A stretch of 64,000 nt of DNA from Azolla caroliniana. Taxonomy: Eukaryota > Polypodiophyta. Where the stretch lies: positions 10,664,001 to 10,728,000 of the forward strand of contig JBHGNT010000010.1 of the NCBI GenBank assembly GCA_043228905.1, read 5' to 3'. Below the pieces are notes generated by a model that saw only the letters and a program-made list of their open reading frames with translations, was not told where the DNA came from and did not search any database. A program made the position numbers and the translations under genes. Position 1 is the stretch's first letter, and each line of letters starts with the position of its first letter. Shown piece by piece: positions 63,855 to 64,000 of the stretch.

Positions 63855-64000
63855 GGACCGTGCAGGGTCGCTCACATCCATTGGTGTTCGTGTCTCCGGT
63901 GAGGACCGTACATGGTCTTCTCATGCTCGTTGGTGTTCCAGTTCCCGGTGAGGACCGCACATGGTCGCTCACGTCCGTTGGTGTTCGTGTCTCTGGTGAG
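63855..64000. repeat. 48/49-bp minisatellite running off the window
   Basis: Three units beginning GGACCG at 63855, 63903 and 63952 (48, 49, 48 bp), each containing TTGGTGTTC and ending GGTGA. It continues past 64000. Confidence 0.9.

Overview
This window is plant nuclear DNA, almost certainly from an angiosperm. Long terminal repeat (LTR) retrotransposons fill about three quarters of it. The plant call rests on Ty1/copia elements with the plant-type initiator-Met tRNA primer site TGGTATCAGAGC, a receptor-like kinase gene with short GT-AG introns, decayed LINEs, and tRNA-like repeats. I cannot name the species. The elements are GC-rich with many CCGG motifs, while the unique sequence from about 39.8 to 54 kb is AT-rich.

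Layout. 1-3,545 is the 3' part of a Ty3 element (G1) inserted into an older, broken Ty3 element (G3, 3,546 to about 9,215). A second old element of the G3 type (G5) is split by a copia element (C2, 9,308-22,373, target duplication GTGAC). C2 is itself split inside its RNase H region by a young Ty3 element (G4, 10,424-17,886, flanked by ACGC). After the rest of G5 comes a decayed copia (C3, about 24,770-26,870). The 3' LTR of C3 holds a nearly intact Ty3 element (G2, 26,871-39,526, flanked by ACGT), and pol of G2 holds an intact copia (C1, 30,839-36,184, target duplication GTGCC, LTRs differing at one site that I noticed). 39.5-47.2 kb is AT-rich with LTR and LINE relics and an 807-bp hAT-like element. 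47,530-50,244 (minus) is the only recognisable host gene, a six-exon receptor-like kinase. 52.3-54.3 kb is a LINE relic, 54.3-62.8 kb is three overlapping decayed copias (C4, C5, C6), and the window ends in low-complexity and minisatellite sequence.

How the genes work together. G1, G2 and G4 are related Ty3 elements with gag-protease in one frame and RT-RNase H-integrase in another. At the end of gag, G2 and G4 both have GGATTTTTAG followed six bases later by a potential H-type pseudoknot, and the -1 frame continues into a conserved peptide that leads into pol. This looks like a -1 ribosomal frameshift signal. G3 and G5 belong to another Ty3 lineage with a large extra open frame after integrase. 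Its N-terminal domain is conserved between the two diverged copies and a long coiled coil follows in G3. C1 and C2 are one copia family whose LTRs differ in the copy number of a 28-bp repeat. The host kinase has Arg at the normally invariant beta-3 lysine and an altered glycine loop, so it may be a pseudokinase.
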